Shown one piece after another: positions 6,478 to 12,221 of a stretch of 15,104 nucleotides of DNA. The notes beneath the pieces are model-generated. The model did no database searches, was not told the DNA's origin, and saw nothing but the letters and a program-made list of their open reading frames with translations. How positions within the stretch are numbered: position 1 is the stretch's first letter; each line of letters begins with the position of its first letter. This stretch comes from Methanosarcinaceae archaeon (lineage in GTDB: Archaea > Halobacteriota > Methanosarcinia > Methanosarcinales > Methanosarcinaceae), in assembly GCA_028690255.1 (NCBI GenBank), contig JAQVBP010000023.1, forward strand, positions 1 through 15,104. Direction: 5' to 3'. A program made the position numbers and the translations under genes.

Positions 6478-6573
6478 CCTACGGAACGTGGGGTAGAGCC
6501 TGTATGACTTGCGGAGGTTGCTCCGAAGAATGACTCAGGAAGCTGGTCGGTCTTTAGCCGAGCGGTAGTTCAC
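6478..6573 (+). ncRNA. omega-RNA-like right end of a tnpB-type element
   Basis: This segment resembles the 3' part of tnpB elements, where the omega-RNA scaffold that guides TnpB ends at the transposon boundary. It has CGGAG-gttg-CTCCG (6512-6525), enclosed by CCTG (6499-6502) pairing with CAGG (6536-6539), then the imperfect terminal hairpin at 6542-6564 and the terminal GGTAGTTCAC. A functional guide would start at 6574, which is 32 bases before the stress-protein ATG. No TnpB is encoded nearby, so activity would need a TnpB acting in trans. Confidence 0.5.
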
Positions 6574-6605
6574 ATTTTAGTATAGGGATAAATGGGGGCC
6601 GGAAG

Positions 6606-7043
6606 ATGGGGGACATTTTCAAGAAAATACTGATTGCAACCGACGGTTCGGAAAATGCCAGAAACGCGGTTTTTTACGGGCTTGAGCTTGCAAAAATGGC
6701 CGGGGCTGAAGTGTACACCCTGTACGTCATTTCTGATGAACATGCATCAACCGCGCGAAAGGTTATGGGCTGGACCGAGTCAATTGAAAAATATCTGGCT
6801 GATAGGGGAGAAATTGCAACCGCCAGTGTAGAAAAAATTGGAAAAGAGGCCGGAGTTAAGGTGGAATCCGTCTTTTCAAAAGGCAACCCGGCTGAAGAAA
6901 TCCTTGATTATGCGGGGAAAAACGGGATTGACCTGGTAGTGATGGGCACCCAGGGCCTGACAGGAATCAAGAAATTTCTTATCGGTAGCGTGGCAGAAAA
7001 TGTTCTCAGGCATTCAAACATCCCGGTAATGGTTGTCCGGTAA
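6606..7043 (+). CDS. Universal stress protein UspA family
   Basis: A single-domain, 145-residue protein of normal UspA length. It opens with FKKILIATDGSENARNAVFYGLELAK, the family's beta1/alpha1 segment. Near the C-terminus the ATP-binding pattern G-2x-G-9x-G-S is intact: Gly-Thr-Gln-Gly, nine residues, then Gly-Ser-Val. The closing HSNIPVMVVR is typical. This places it in the ATP-binding subgroup, which usually forms homodimers in the cytoplasm; the exact physiological role is unknown. The ATG follows GGGGG and GGAAG, so the ribosome-binding site is close. Its immediate upstream DNA is the end of the IS605-like remnant, so its promoter probably lies in or beside that element. Confidence 0.93.
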   Translation: MGDIFKKILIATDGSENARNAVFYGLELAKMAGAEVYTLYVISDEHASTARKVMGWTESIEKYLADRGEIATASVEKIGKEAGVKVESVFSKGNPAEEILDYAGKNGIDLVVMGTQGLTGIKKFLIGSVAENVLRHSNIPVMVVR

Positions 7044-7060
7044 ACTATCCATTCTTAAAC

Positions 7061-7175
7061 AGGCTGTCCGATAATTCACTTTCAGGGCAAAAACATGTGA
7101 AAAAAAGGTTATTTAAAGCCTTTAAATCGAAAAAGAAGGGATTGAATTCTTACTGGCAGTCTTGTCGGACAGCTT
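7061..7175. repeat. MITE-like unit with 14-bp terminal inverted repeats
   Basis: AGGCTGTCCGATAA at 7061-7074 is matched by TTGTCGGACAGCTT at 7162-7175: twelve Watson-Crick pairs and two G-T pairs, 87 bases apart. The interior is AT-rich and codes for nothing credible. The ends resemble insertion-sequence termini, suggesting a miniature element. I see no clear target-site duplication. Confidence 0.4.
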
Positions 7176-7189
7176 CTTTAGTTTTGAGT

Positions 7190-7293
7190 CCTGCTGTGGT
7201 TTTGTCAGGCTTTTTCTCAGGTGGAGGCCTGTTTATTCTGGAAGCTCAGAGAATACGGGCAGGCCTCCCGTTTGCGCAGCAAACGGTCTTTTC
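7190..7293. repeat. Dispersed 104-bp repeat, copy A
   Basis: It matches copy B at 8733-8836 over 104 bases with four substitutions, in the same orientation. It contains an inverted repeat GGAGGCCTG (7223-7231) and CAGGCCTCC (7260-7268), then a hairpin CCGTTTGC-gca-GCAAACGG (7268-7286) followed by TCTTTT. Read on the plus strand, the last part looks like a terminator for the stress-protein transcript. Confidence 0.9.
7268..7292 (+). terminator. Hairpin plus T run in repeat copy A
   Basis: An 8-bp GC-containing stem with a 3-base loop is followed by TCTTTT. The shape is that of an intrinsic terminator downstream of the universal stress gene. Confidence 0.45.
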
Positions 7294-7325
7294 AAGAAGA
7301 TCTTAAATTATAATTAGTTTATAGT

Positions 7326-7335
7326 AAATTATAAG
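7326..7335 (+). promoter_or_regulatory. TATA-like box of the relB module
   Basis: AAATTATAAG is centred about 27 bases before ATG 7358, so a leaderless transcript starting at or near that ATG is plausible. No ribosome-binding site precedes either candidate start, which fits. Confidence 0.4.
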
Positions 7336-7346
7336 TCCTTATAACT

Positions 7347-7368
7347 ATAATGTTCAAATGAACATTAT
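7347..7368. promoter_or_regulatory. Palindromic operator candidate at the relB start
   Basis: A perfect inverted repeat with 10-bp arms (ATAATGTTCA and its complement) and a 2-base centre spans the likely transcription start and the first relB start codon. Antitoxins commonly repress their own operon by binding such palindromes. Confidence 0.55.
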
Positions 7369-7558
7369 GAGTGAAGCAACAACAATTCCGGTCACAAAAG
7401 ACATAAGGGACAGATTAAAACAATTTGGTATTAAAGGGGAAACTTACAATGACATTCTAAAACGCCTGATGGATGAAGCCAATTATGAGTCATTCATGGA
7501 ACGCCAGTACAAAAAACTGGATGAAAAAGAGAAATTCGTGTCCCTGGATGAAATTTAA
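7358..7558 (+). CDS. relB: RelB-type antitoxin
   Basis: A 66-residue protein (63 if translation starts at ATG 7367, MSEATTIPVTKD). The first half has a short strand (TTIPVTKDIRDRLKQF) and helix consistent with a small DNA-binding antitoxin; the second half (SFMERQYKKLDEKEKFVSLDEI) is charged and should wrap the toxin. It resembles the small archaeal antitoxins paired with RelE/ParE-type toxins. Its TAA overlaps the ATG of relE by one base (TAATG), so the pair is translationally coupled. Expected roles are toxin neutralisation and operon autorepression through the palindrome at the start codon. The exact antitoxin family is less certain than its pairing. Confidence 0.75.
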   Translation: MNIMSEATTIPVTKDIRDRLKQFGIKGETYNDILKRLMDEANYESFMERQYKKLDEKEKFVSLDEI

Positions 7559-7835
7559 TGAATTTTGAGGTAAAGCTGCACCCCGATACAGTAAAATTTC
7601 TGGTAGATCAGGATCCTGATACAAAGGATAGGATAAAAACGGGAATAAAAAACCTTGAGATTGATCCTTTCAAAAGCAGATCCCGTTCCGGAATTAAAAA
7701 ACTAAAAGGGACGAAAAAAGAGATGACCTGTATCGCTTAAGGATTGGTGACTACAGGGTTATCTATGCAGTTGAAGATAATGTCGTTTTTGTCCTCGAAA
7801 TAATGCCCCGTGAAAAGGGATATGACTGGCTTTGA
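7558..7835 (+). pseudogene. relE: RelE-type toxin, frameshifted
   Basis: The first frame encodes MNFEVKLHPDTVKFL and continues to LKGTKKE, then runs into a stop at 7738. The family's C-terminal half continues in the -1 frame: DLYRLRIGDYRVIYAVED, then VFVLEIMPREKGYDWL, ending with TGA at 7833-7835. Joined, the product is about 92 residues, normal for RelE, an mRNA interferase acting on ribosomes. The break lies near 7714-7728, after six As and a GAGA. A 2-base GA duplication would explain it, or a -1 slip on the A run. As written the toxin is truncated, leaving relB without an active partner unless the frame is restored. Confidence 0.8.
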
Positions 7836-7915
7836 AATTTTACTTGCCGATACATCAGAAATACGTTATCACTAATTTTTCGACAAATTAAGGATTGTCT
7901 GGAGGAACAAAAACA
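7836..7915 (+). promoter_or_regulatory. Spacer with inverted repeat before mntA
   Basis: The 80-base gap between the two toxin-antitoxin modules contains TAATTT (7873-7878) and AAATTA (7885-7890) as an inverted repeat, and GGAGG at 7901-7905. The repeat is short and AT-only, so an operator role is only a possibility. Confidence 0.3.
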
Positions 7916-8224
7916 ATGCCTGTTCCGGAGTTAAAGGATAAAGAGTACTTTATCGGAATATTGAAGCAACATTTTCCTGAATTAAGGGAGAAATACAGTG
8001 TAAGTTATTTGGGAGTTTTCGGTTCTTACGTCCGTGGGGAGCAAAGTGATTCCAGTGACCTTGATATCCTGGTGCAGTTCTATGAAGTTCCGGGCCTCCT
8101 TAAATACATCGAACTTGAGTATTATCTTAGTGACCTCCTTGGGGTAAAGGTGGACATGGTGACGAAAACCGGCCTTAAACCCGCCATTGGAGAACGGATT
8201 CTCAATGAGGTTGTTCCTTTATGA
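7916..8224 (+). CDS. mntA: MntA-type antitoxin nucleotidyltransferase
   Basis: A 102-residue minimal nucleotidyltransferase. The catalytic signature is complete: Gly36-Ser37 in VFGSYVRGEQSDSSDLDILV with Asp48 and Asp50, and a third acidic residue Asp80 in GVKVDMVT. In characterised systems MntA inactivates its partner HepT by adding AMP to a tyrosine. ATG 7916 is the preferred start, with GGAGG at 7901-7905 ten bases upstream; TTG 7895 precedes that site and is unlikely. The stop overlaps the HepT start as ATGA, the usual arrangement for an MNT/HEPN pair. It belongs to the island bracketed by the 104-bp repeats. Confidence 0.93.
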   Translation: MPVPELKDKEYFIGILKQHFPELREKYSVSYLGVFGSYVRGEQSDSSDLDILVQFYEVPGLLKYIELEYYLSDLLGVKVDMVTKTGLKPAIGERILNEVVPL

Positions 8225-8574
8225 AGGCCGGGCGAAATGCTATAGAGTTCTTAAGGGATATTCTCGAATCAATTGAAAAAATCGAGCAGTTCACTGGTGG
8301 GTTTGAATTCGATACGTTCTCAAAAGACGACAAAACCGTGTATGCTGTCATTCGGGCTCTGGAGATTATGGGCGAAGCAACCAAAAATTTGCCAGATTCC
8401 TTAAAAGAGGAACATCCGGAAGTGCCCTGGAGACTGATGGCAGGCATCCGGGATAAAGTAATACACGGATACTTTGTGGTGGACCTTCCGATTATCTGGA
8501 ATACGGTAAAAAAGGATGTACCGGAACTGCATCCCTTGATTGCGGATATTCTGGAAGAATTTGAATCTGTCTAA
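8221..8574 (+). CDS. hepT: HepT-type HEPN toxin ribonuclease (DUF86)
   Basis: A 117-residue HEPN-fold protein. The catalytic Rx4HxY motif is intact: Arg77, His82 and Tyr84 in IRDKVIHGYF. In HepT proteins Arg and His form the RNase site at the dimer interface, and the Tyr is the residue AMP-ylated by MntA. The preceding helix (YAVIRALEIMGEATKNLP) and the tail (PIIWNTVKKDVPELHPLIADILEEF) match DUF86. It overlaps mntA by four bases. All key residues on both sides are present, so this module looks functional, unlike the neighbouring relE. The gene converges on the minus-strand acetyltransferase, with repeat copy B between or over their ends. Confidence 0.93.
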   Translation: MKAGRNAIEFLRDILESIEKIEQFTGGFEFDTFSKDDKTVYAVIRALEIMGEATKNLPDSLKEEHPEVPWRLMAGIRDKVIHGYFVVDLPIIWNTVKKDVPELHPLIADILEEFESV

Positions 8575-8732
8575 TTTTAATTATACTCAATTACGGCCGG
8601 GTCTGATCAGATTTTACCTCAAAATTCCTTTTTTGGTGAGTTCATGAAAAAGCCTCAATGTATGCGGAAAAAGAACGATTCAGTATGATCGTATCTCATG
8701 CCCCGGTTTTCAATAACTCGATCTGAAAAGCC

Positions 8733-8836
8733 CCTGCTGCGGTTTTGTCAGGCTTTTTCTCAGGTGGAGGCCTGTTTATTCTGGAAGCTCAGAGAATACG
8801 GGCAGTTCTCCCGTTTGCGTAGCAAACGGTCTTTTC
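8733..8836. repeat. Dispersed 104-bp repeat, copy B
   Basis: It differs from copy A at four positions, two of which (GC to TT) weaken the inner inverted repeat. The terminal hairpin CCGTTTGC-gta-GCAAACGG (8811-8829) and following TCTTTT are kept; the loop change leaves the stem perfect. It overlaps the 3' end of the minus-strand acetyltransferase gene. Confidence 0.9.
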
Positions 8837-9399
8837 CTGTCGATTCTATTATTTTTTGCCATCCAATTTTTCGGCATAACCTCTAATCGTTGTTTTGTAA
8901 CAAAGGAATTATACAGGCCAGGTTGAATTTTTCCAGGATATGACAGTATTTTATAAGGCATACTTTCTCCATTTTTATGATACGGAGGCTGGATATGTTT
9001 GTAATTATTTTCAACAAATGAAAGTTTCTTGTAAAACTTTAGTCTTTTGTATGTTGTTTCATCCACAACAGGTTCAATTTCCAGAACCACTTTTTTTGTT
9101 GATTCATTAAGCCATTTCCGAAGGAACTTACTGCCATATCCCCTGGCCCTGTATTCCGGATTTATTGCGTAGTGTTCTACATATCGAAACAAATCAAAAT
9201 CCCACCAGCCTATAAAACCAATTACCCGATCATTCTCAATCCAGGCCTCCAGTCTGTATGAGCTATTATCCAGAATTTCAATTTGCTGCTGTAAAACTCT
9301 TCTTTCACAAAGAGGAAACGCATTTTCACAAATATTCCATAGTTCAGGGAAATTCTCATGTTCTGCTGTACGTATTTGTTTTTTTTGAATGAATCTCAT
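8776..9399 (-). CDS. GNAT family N-acetyltransferase
   Basis: A 207-residue predicted acetyl-CoA-dependent acetyltransferase; the substrate is unknown. The acetyl-CoA loop is clear at residues 78-92: YAINPEYRARGYGSKFL, where Arg84-x-Arg86-Gly87-x-Gly89 matches the Q/RxxGxG/A signature. The neighbouring strand VEHYAIN and the later YKRLKFYKKLSFVENNY (helix followed by strand) are typical of the fold. I chose ATG at 9399, preceded by AAGGTTGA; the longer open frame to 9468 would begin inside a degraded repeat. The last 19 residues, from KRPFATQTGE to the stop, are encoded by repeat copy B, so the original C-terminus was replaced or extended by repeat insertion. Neighbours are hepT (convergent) and the zinc-module gene cluster upstream. 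Confidence 0.88.
   Translation of the reverse strand: MRFIQKKQIRTAEHENFPELWNICENAFPLCERRVLQQQIEILDNSSYRLEAWIENDRVIGFIGWWDFDLFRYVEHYAINPEYRARGYGSKFLRKWLNESTKKVVLEIEPVVDETTYKRLKFYKKLSFVENNYKHIQPPYHKNGESMPYKILSYPGKIQPGLYNSFVTKQRLEVMPKNWMAKNNRIDRKRPFATQTGELPVFSELPE
8811..8835 (+). terminator. Hairpin plus T run in repeat copy B
   Basis: This is the same 8-bp stem, 3-base loop and TCTTTT as in copy A. On the plus strand it would stop read-through from the mntA/hepT transcript, but it lies about 235 bases after hepT, inside the opposing coding region. Confidence 0.35.
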
Positions 9400-9449
9400 G
9401 TTTTTAATCAACCTTATTTTTGTTCCACCCGAGTTGTGTTTCGGGAGCA

Positions 9450-9495
9450 CAGGATACGGAGGCCACATCCAATTTGCGCAGCAAACGACCTTTTA
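9450..9495. repeat. Degraded copy C of the dispersed repeat
   Basis: GGATACGGAGGCC, then TTTGCGCAGCAAACGACCTTTT (in two matching blocks) follows the end of copy A with several changes. TTTGC-gca-GCAAA still forms a short stem. It occupies the gap between the acetyltransferase and the first zinc-module gene on the minus strand. Confidence 0.6.
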
Positions 9496-10269
9496 TTAGA
9501 CATAGTCAAAAGAATATCTTATTTGTTCTGATTCTGTTCTTGTTTCTTCATATCCACAGTGTTCACATTTGTAGTAACGAGTTGTGTATATTGTATCTCC
9601 TATTTCCACTATATCCGGTTTCTTGTACTCCCTTGCCTCATTCAGTTCGCATTTTCCACACTTCATTTTATATTTGTTTTTCTTTCCTTTTTTAGTTGGG
9701 TGACGTTCATACCTTCTGATAGTTTCGTAGTCACAGAATTTACATTTCCAGTATCTCGTTTCTGTAATTGAATATGCCTCAGGCATACTCAGTTCTTTTA
9801 TGTCCGGAAGTTCTGATTCTTTACAGGCGAGATATTTTCCACATTTTCCACATTTTGTGTCTTGATAGTATGATCTTATTTTGGAAAATTTGAATGATAA
9901 ATCGACACAAAATAATGCCATTATTATGCCTGCAAGTGCAATCCATCCATTCTCCGTTTCGATGAATGAGACTCCTAACAAAAGAATAACAGTATAAAGT
10001 AAATAAAAGATAAGGGCCAGACCATAGGAAACAATTTCTATAATTGTGATGTTTCCTCTGAATTTTCTAATTATCCAGTCAGCAGTCCTACCAAGGTCAA
10101 TATCCGGTTGAAATTCTCCTTTGTACTCAATAATATGGGTTTTTGTGGTTGGACTATAGTAAGTAACCCTACCATCTTCTTCTTTTATTTTAATTTTGTC
10201 TTTTTCATAATCTTTTTCCATATACCAGATTCCACCCCGCCAATTGCAAATTTTTAGTCCAGGTGGCAT
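9496..10269 (-). CDS. Paralogue 1: two-helix membrane protein with two zinc modules
   Basis: I do not recognise this family. The 257-residue protein has an N-terminal soluble part (PPGLKICNWRGGIWYMEKD), two membrane helices (about 73-100 and 106-124) and a C-terminal half with two four-cysteine modules: Cys140/143 with 176/179, and Cys204/207 with 235/238. The first module contains ACKESELPDIKELS and ITETRYWKCKFC; the second NEAREYKKPDIVEIG and YTTRYYKCEHC, so the modules are internal repeats. The start is ATG 10269, 17 bases after paralogue 2, with AAGGA just upstream; longer frames would overlap that gene. It is the only one of the four with a clear ATG and ribosome-binding site, and its close spacing implies co-transcription with paralogue 2. 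Confidence 0.8.
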   Translation of the reverse strand: MPPGLKICNWRGGIWYMEKDYEKDKIKIKEEDGRVTYYSPTTKTHIIEYKGEFQPDIDLGRTADWIIRKFRGNITIIEIVSYGLALIFYLLYTVILLLGVSFIETENGWIALAGIIMALFCVDLSFKFSKIRSYYQDTKCGKCGKYLACKESELPDIKELSMPEAYSITETRYWKCKFCDYETIRRYERHPTKKGKKNKYKMKCGKCELNEAREYKKPDIVEIGDTIYTTRYYKCEHCGYEETRTESEQIRYSFDYV

Positions 10270-10286
10270 TTTTTCCTTGAACAATT

Positions 10287-11030
10287 TCACATAGGGCCTG
10301 GAGAATATACATTTTCTACCGTAATTGCTTGATAGCCACAATCTAAACACTTATAAAACCTGATTGTTTCTACAGTATCATATGTTGTGTGTACATCCGG
10401 TCTTCTGTATTCCTTCATGGAATTTTCTTTTCCGCAACATTTACAGGCATTTTTGGTTAATTTTTCTTTTTTCCCTTTACAATCAATATAATTTGTCTGG
10501 ATTCTGAGGTCTTCATCTCCACAGTATCTGCATTTATGGTACTTCGTCGTTGTAATTTCATAATTCTCAGACGTACTTACCTTTCTGGTAAGAGGCTTCT
10601 TAAATTCCTCATATGCAAAATCCTTCCCGCATTTTCTACATCTGGAATTAATATAAAAATCCGCTACACTGGTAAGTTGGTCATAGACAAAATAAGAAAA
10701 AATAATTACTCCAATCGTAAGCAGGATGAAAAGCCAGGTCATATTATAAGGAAACACAATACGATCTCTTAAGAAATAATATAAGATCAATGAGATTAAC
10801 AAAAGCAGAGCCAATTTCCCGAATACTTTCCCGACAAACCGGACTTTTTTCTCCCCCCAGTTGTTGATCAGGTAGGGAGCTCCGTTTTGCAGGCAAAAAA
10901 AATAAATATCTTCCTGGGTGGTCATTGTTAAAGTATCAGTCTCCGTATCCATTTCATAGCAAACGTCATCTATCCATTTTTTGCTTTGTGAACCTGGCGC
11001 AAATCCAATGGTATTGAAATCTCTGCTCAA
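10287..11030 (-). CDS. Paralogue 2: two-helix membrane protein with two zinc modules
   Basis: A 247-residue member of the same unrecognised family. The N-terminal domain (GFAPGSQSKKWIDDVCYEMD, then GAPYLINNWGEKK) aligns with paralogue 4. Two helices lie at about 72-88 and 98-116. Zinc modules are Cys131/134 with 167/170 and Cys196/199 with 228/231; the second reads ACKCCGKEN, with an extra Cys198. Translation appears to start at TTG 11030, because no ATG or GTG occurs between the upstream in-frame stop and this codon, and the surrounding bases resemble those at the TTG of paralogue 4. A weak AAGG lies upstream. Function is unknown; C4 ribbons could bind nucleic acid or protein on the cytoplasmic side. 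Confidence 0.75.
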   Translation of the reverse strand: MSRDFNTIGFAPGSQSKKWIDDVCYEMDTETDTLTMTTQEDIYFFCLQNGAPYLINNWGEKKVRFVGKVFGKLALLLLISLILYYFLRDRIVFPYNMTWLFILLTIGVIIFSYFVYDQLTSVADFYINSRCRKCGKDFAYEEFKKPLTRKVSTSENYEITTTKYHKCRYCGDEDLRIQTNYIDCKGKKEKLTKNACKCCGKENSMKEYRRPDVHTTYDTVETIRFYKCLDCGYQAITVENVYSPGPM

Positions 11031-11336
11031 TGTATCAGTGACCTTTTCTCTTGTATAGCTTTTTGAGATTCTTTTTTTATATCGATTGGAAATTCTATTC
11101 TAATACAGGGCTTTAAAAGCTGTATCAAAAACAATCTGAATTCTACAATTGGAGAATAGTTACTATTTAGTTTAAATTTGGGCAAGAAATATCTTGAGAT
11201 TGACTTCCTTAATTAGCCCAAAAATAAACAATTTTTCCCCAACTGTATAACTGGTCGAAGTTTTGAGACACCTGTTTAATGTCTTTTTGATTCTGAGCTT
11301 GTTCGCACGGGCATCATACCCGGATTAAAATTTCAA
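11031..11336. other. AT-rich spacer between paralogues 2 and 3
   Basis: I find no coding region here. The 46 bases nearest paralogue 2 resemble the DNA upstream of paralogue 4 and stay open in its reading frame back to a stop near 11100. A small CGGG-CCCG hairpin and T-rich stretches on the minus strand after paralogue 3 may end its transcript. Confidence 0.5.
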
Positions 11337-12098
11337 TCAGTCTTCAATTGTTTCCATTTTTTCTTCAACTTCGATGTATATAGAGCCGCAGTATTTGCAT
11401 TTGTAATACGTGGTTGTCGTTATAGTACAGGTTATAGACGAATAACTTTCTTTTATGTCCGGTCTCCTAAATTCCTGATATGCCTTTTCTTTTCCACACT
11501 TTTTGCATGGGTCTTTCCGCTGTTTGCTATTCATTTTTCCCTTGTATGCTCGTAAGTTTCTTTTTTCTGGTCTGAGGTCTTCATGACCACAGTATTTGCA
11601 TTTCCAAAAACTGGTACATGTTATGTTAAAACTGTCTGGAGTACTTATTTCTTTTATTTCGGGTTTTTTGAACTCCCTGCATGCATACTCTCTGCCACAA
11701 AACTTGCACATTGTATCTTTGTAATATTCTACTTCATTAAGAAGGTAATTACCTATTAAAATAATAATAATCATTAATCCAATATATGCGAAGTGGATTT
11801 TCATGCCTAATGTATCTGTTTGAGTTATAATTAACACATAAATGAACCAGTAAATGAGCCAGATTATACTCAATAATTGTCCCAATTTATTGATTAACTG
11901 GCCAAAGAATGAAATAATTTTTACACCAAAAGTGTTGATCAATGGATGGCTATCATTATACTGAAAGGAATATTTTTCCCATCCCTCGTATTTAATTATT
12001 GAAGTTTCATCACTGGAAGTCGGGTTATGGTGAGGTATTTTTTTATTTTCTTCTGATGCTCTCTGATCTGAAGGTTCTTTTTCGGAAATTGCTTCCAA
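11337..12098 (-). CDS. Paralogue 3: two-helix membrane protein with two zinc modules
   Basis: A 253-residue member of the same family with a different, hydrophilic N-terminus (EKEPSDQRASEENKK). The shared part starts near SIIKYEGWEKY, which resembles THIIEYKG of paralogue 1. Two helices lie at about 74-92 and 103-121. The zinc modules are Cys131/134 with 167/170 and Cys198/201 with 234/237, both with 32 residues between the cysteine pairs. The modules are nearly alike: ACREFKKPEIKEIS and AYQEFRRPDIKESY, WKCKYCG and YKCKYCG. The start is uncertain. TTG 12098 is the only usual start codon after the upstream stop, and no good ribosome-binding site precedes it; the few open codons upstream (PGCIW) resemble conserved residues of paralogue 1. 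Confidence 0.72.
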   Translation of the reverse strand: MEAISEKEPSDQRASEENKKIPHHNPTSSDETSIIKYEGWEKYSFQYNDSHPLINTFGVKIISFFGQLINKLGQLLSIIWLIYWFIYVLIITQTDTLGMKIHFAYIGLMIIIILIGNYLLNEVEYYKDTMCKFCGREYACREFKKPEIKEISTPDSFNITCTSFWKCKYCGHEDLRPEKRNLRAYKGKMNSKQRKDPCKKCGKEKAYQEFRRPDIKESYSSITCTITTTTYYKCKYCGSIYIEVEEKMETIED

Positions 12099-12221
12099 CC
12101 ATATGCACCCTGGTTAGTTTCATTAATTATTAGAAATTTCAAATACTTCTTCCATAAACGATTTTAAGGCCAGAATCTTTTTCAGTTTTTTTCGAATAGT
12201 TCCTCTGACAATAATTATTTT

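Larger units (their letters stand above)
6265..6573 (+). mobile_element. IS200/IS605-type remnant without tnpA or tnpB (PATE-like)
   Basis: The gap between the FilR1-like gene and the stress-protein gene has the ends of an IS605/IS1341-type element but no transposase. The left end shows CCCCTGAG-tctttag-CTCAGGGG (6292-6314) followed by ATATAAGCG. The right end has the usual tnpB-element finish: AATGACTCAGGAAGC, an imperfect hairpin around TCTTTAG, and GGTAGTTCAC (6564-6573). The two end hairpins share the TCTTTAG loop. TTTAT at 6271-6275 could be the flanking target motif. Coding capacity is nil, so it is a non-autonomous derivative or deletion remnant. Recognition is from remembered end sequences; boundaries are accurate to perhaps 10 bases on the left. 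Confidence 0.65.

Noticed and set aside
6265..6605. Riboswitch controlling the stress-protein gene
   Set aside because: The structure does not match a riboswitch class I know, and the end motifs point to an IS605-type element.
7097..7306. 69-codon open frame after the stress gene
   Set aside because: It is made of the miniature inverted-repeat interior and repeat copy A, with no ribosome-binding site; better explained as repeat DNA.
9400..9468. N-terminal extension of the acetyltransferase by 23 codons
   Set aside because: The extension runs into degraded repeat copy C and lacks a ribosome-binding site, while ATG 9399 has AAGGTTGA upstream and fits the GNAT fold.
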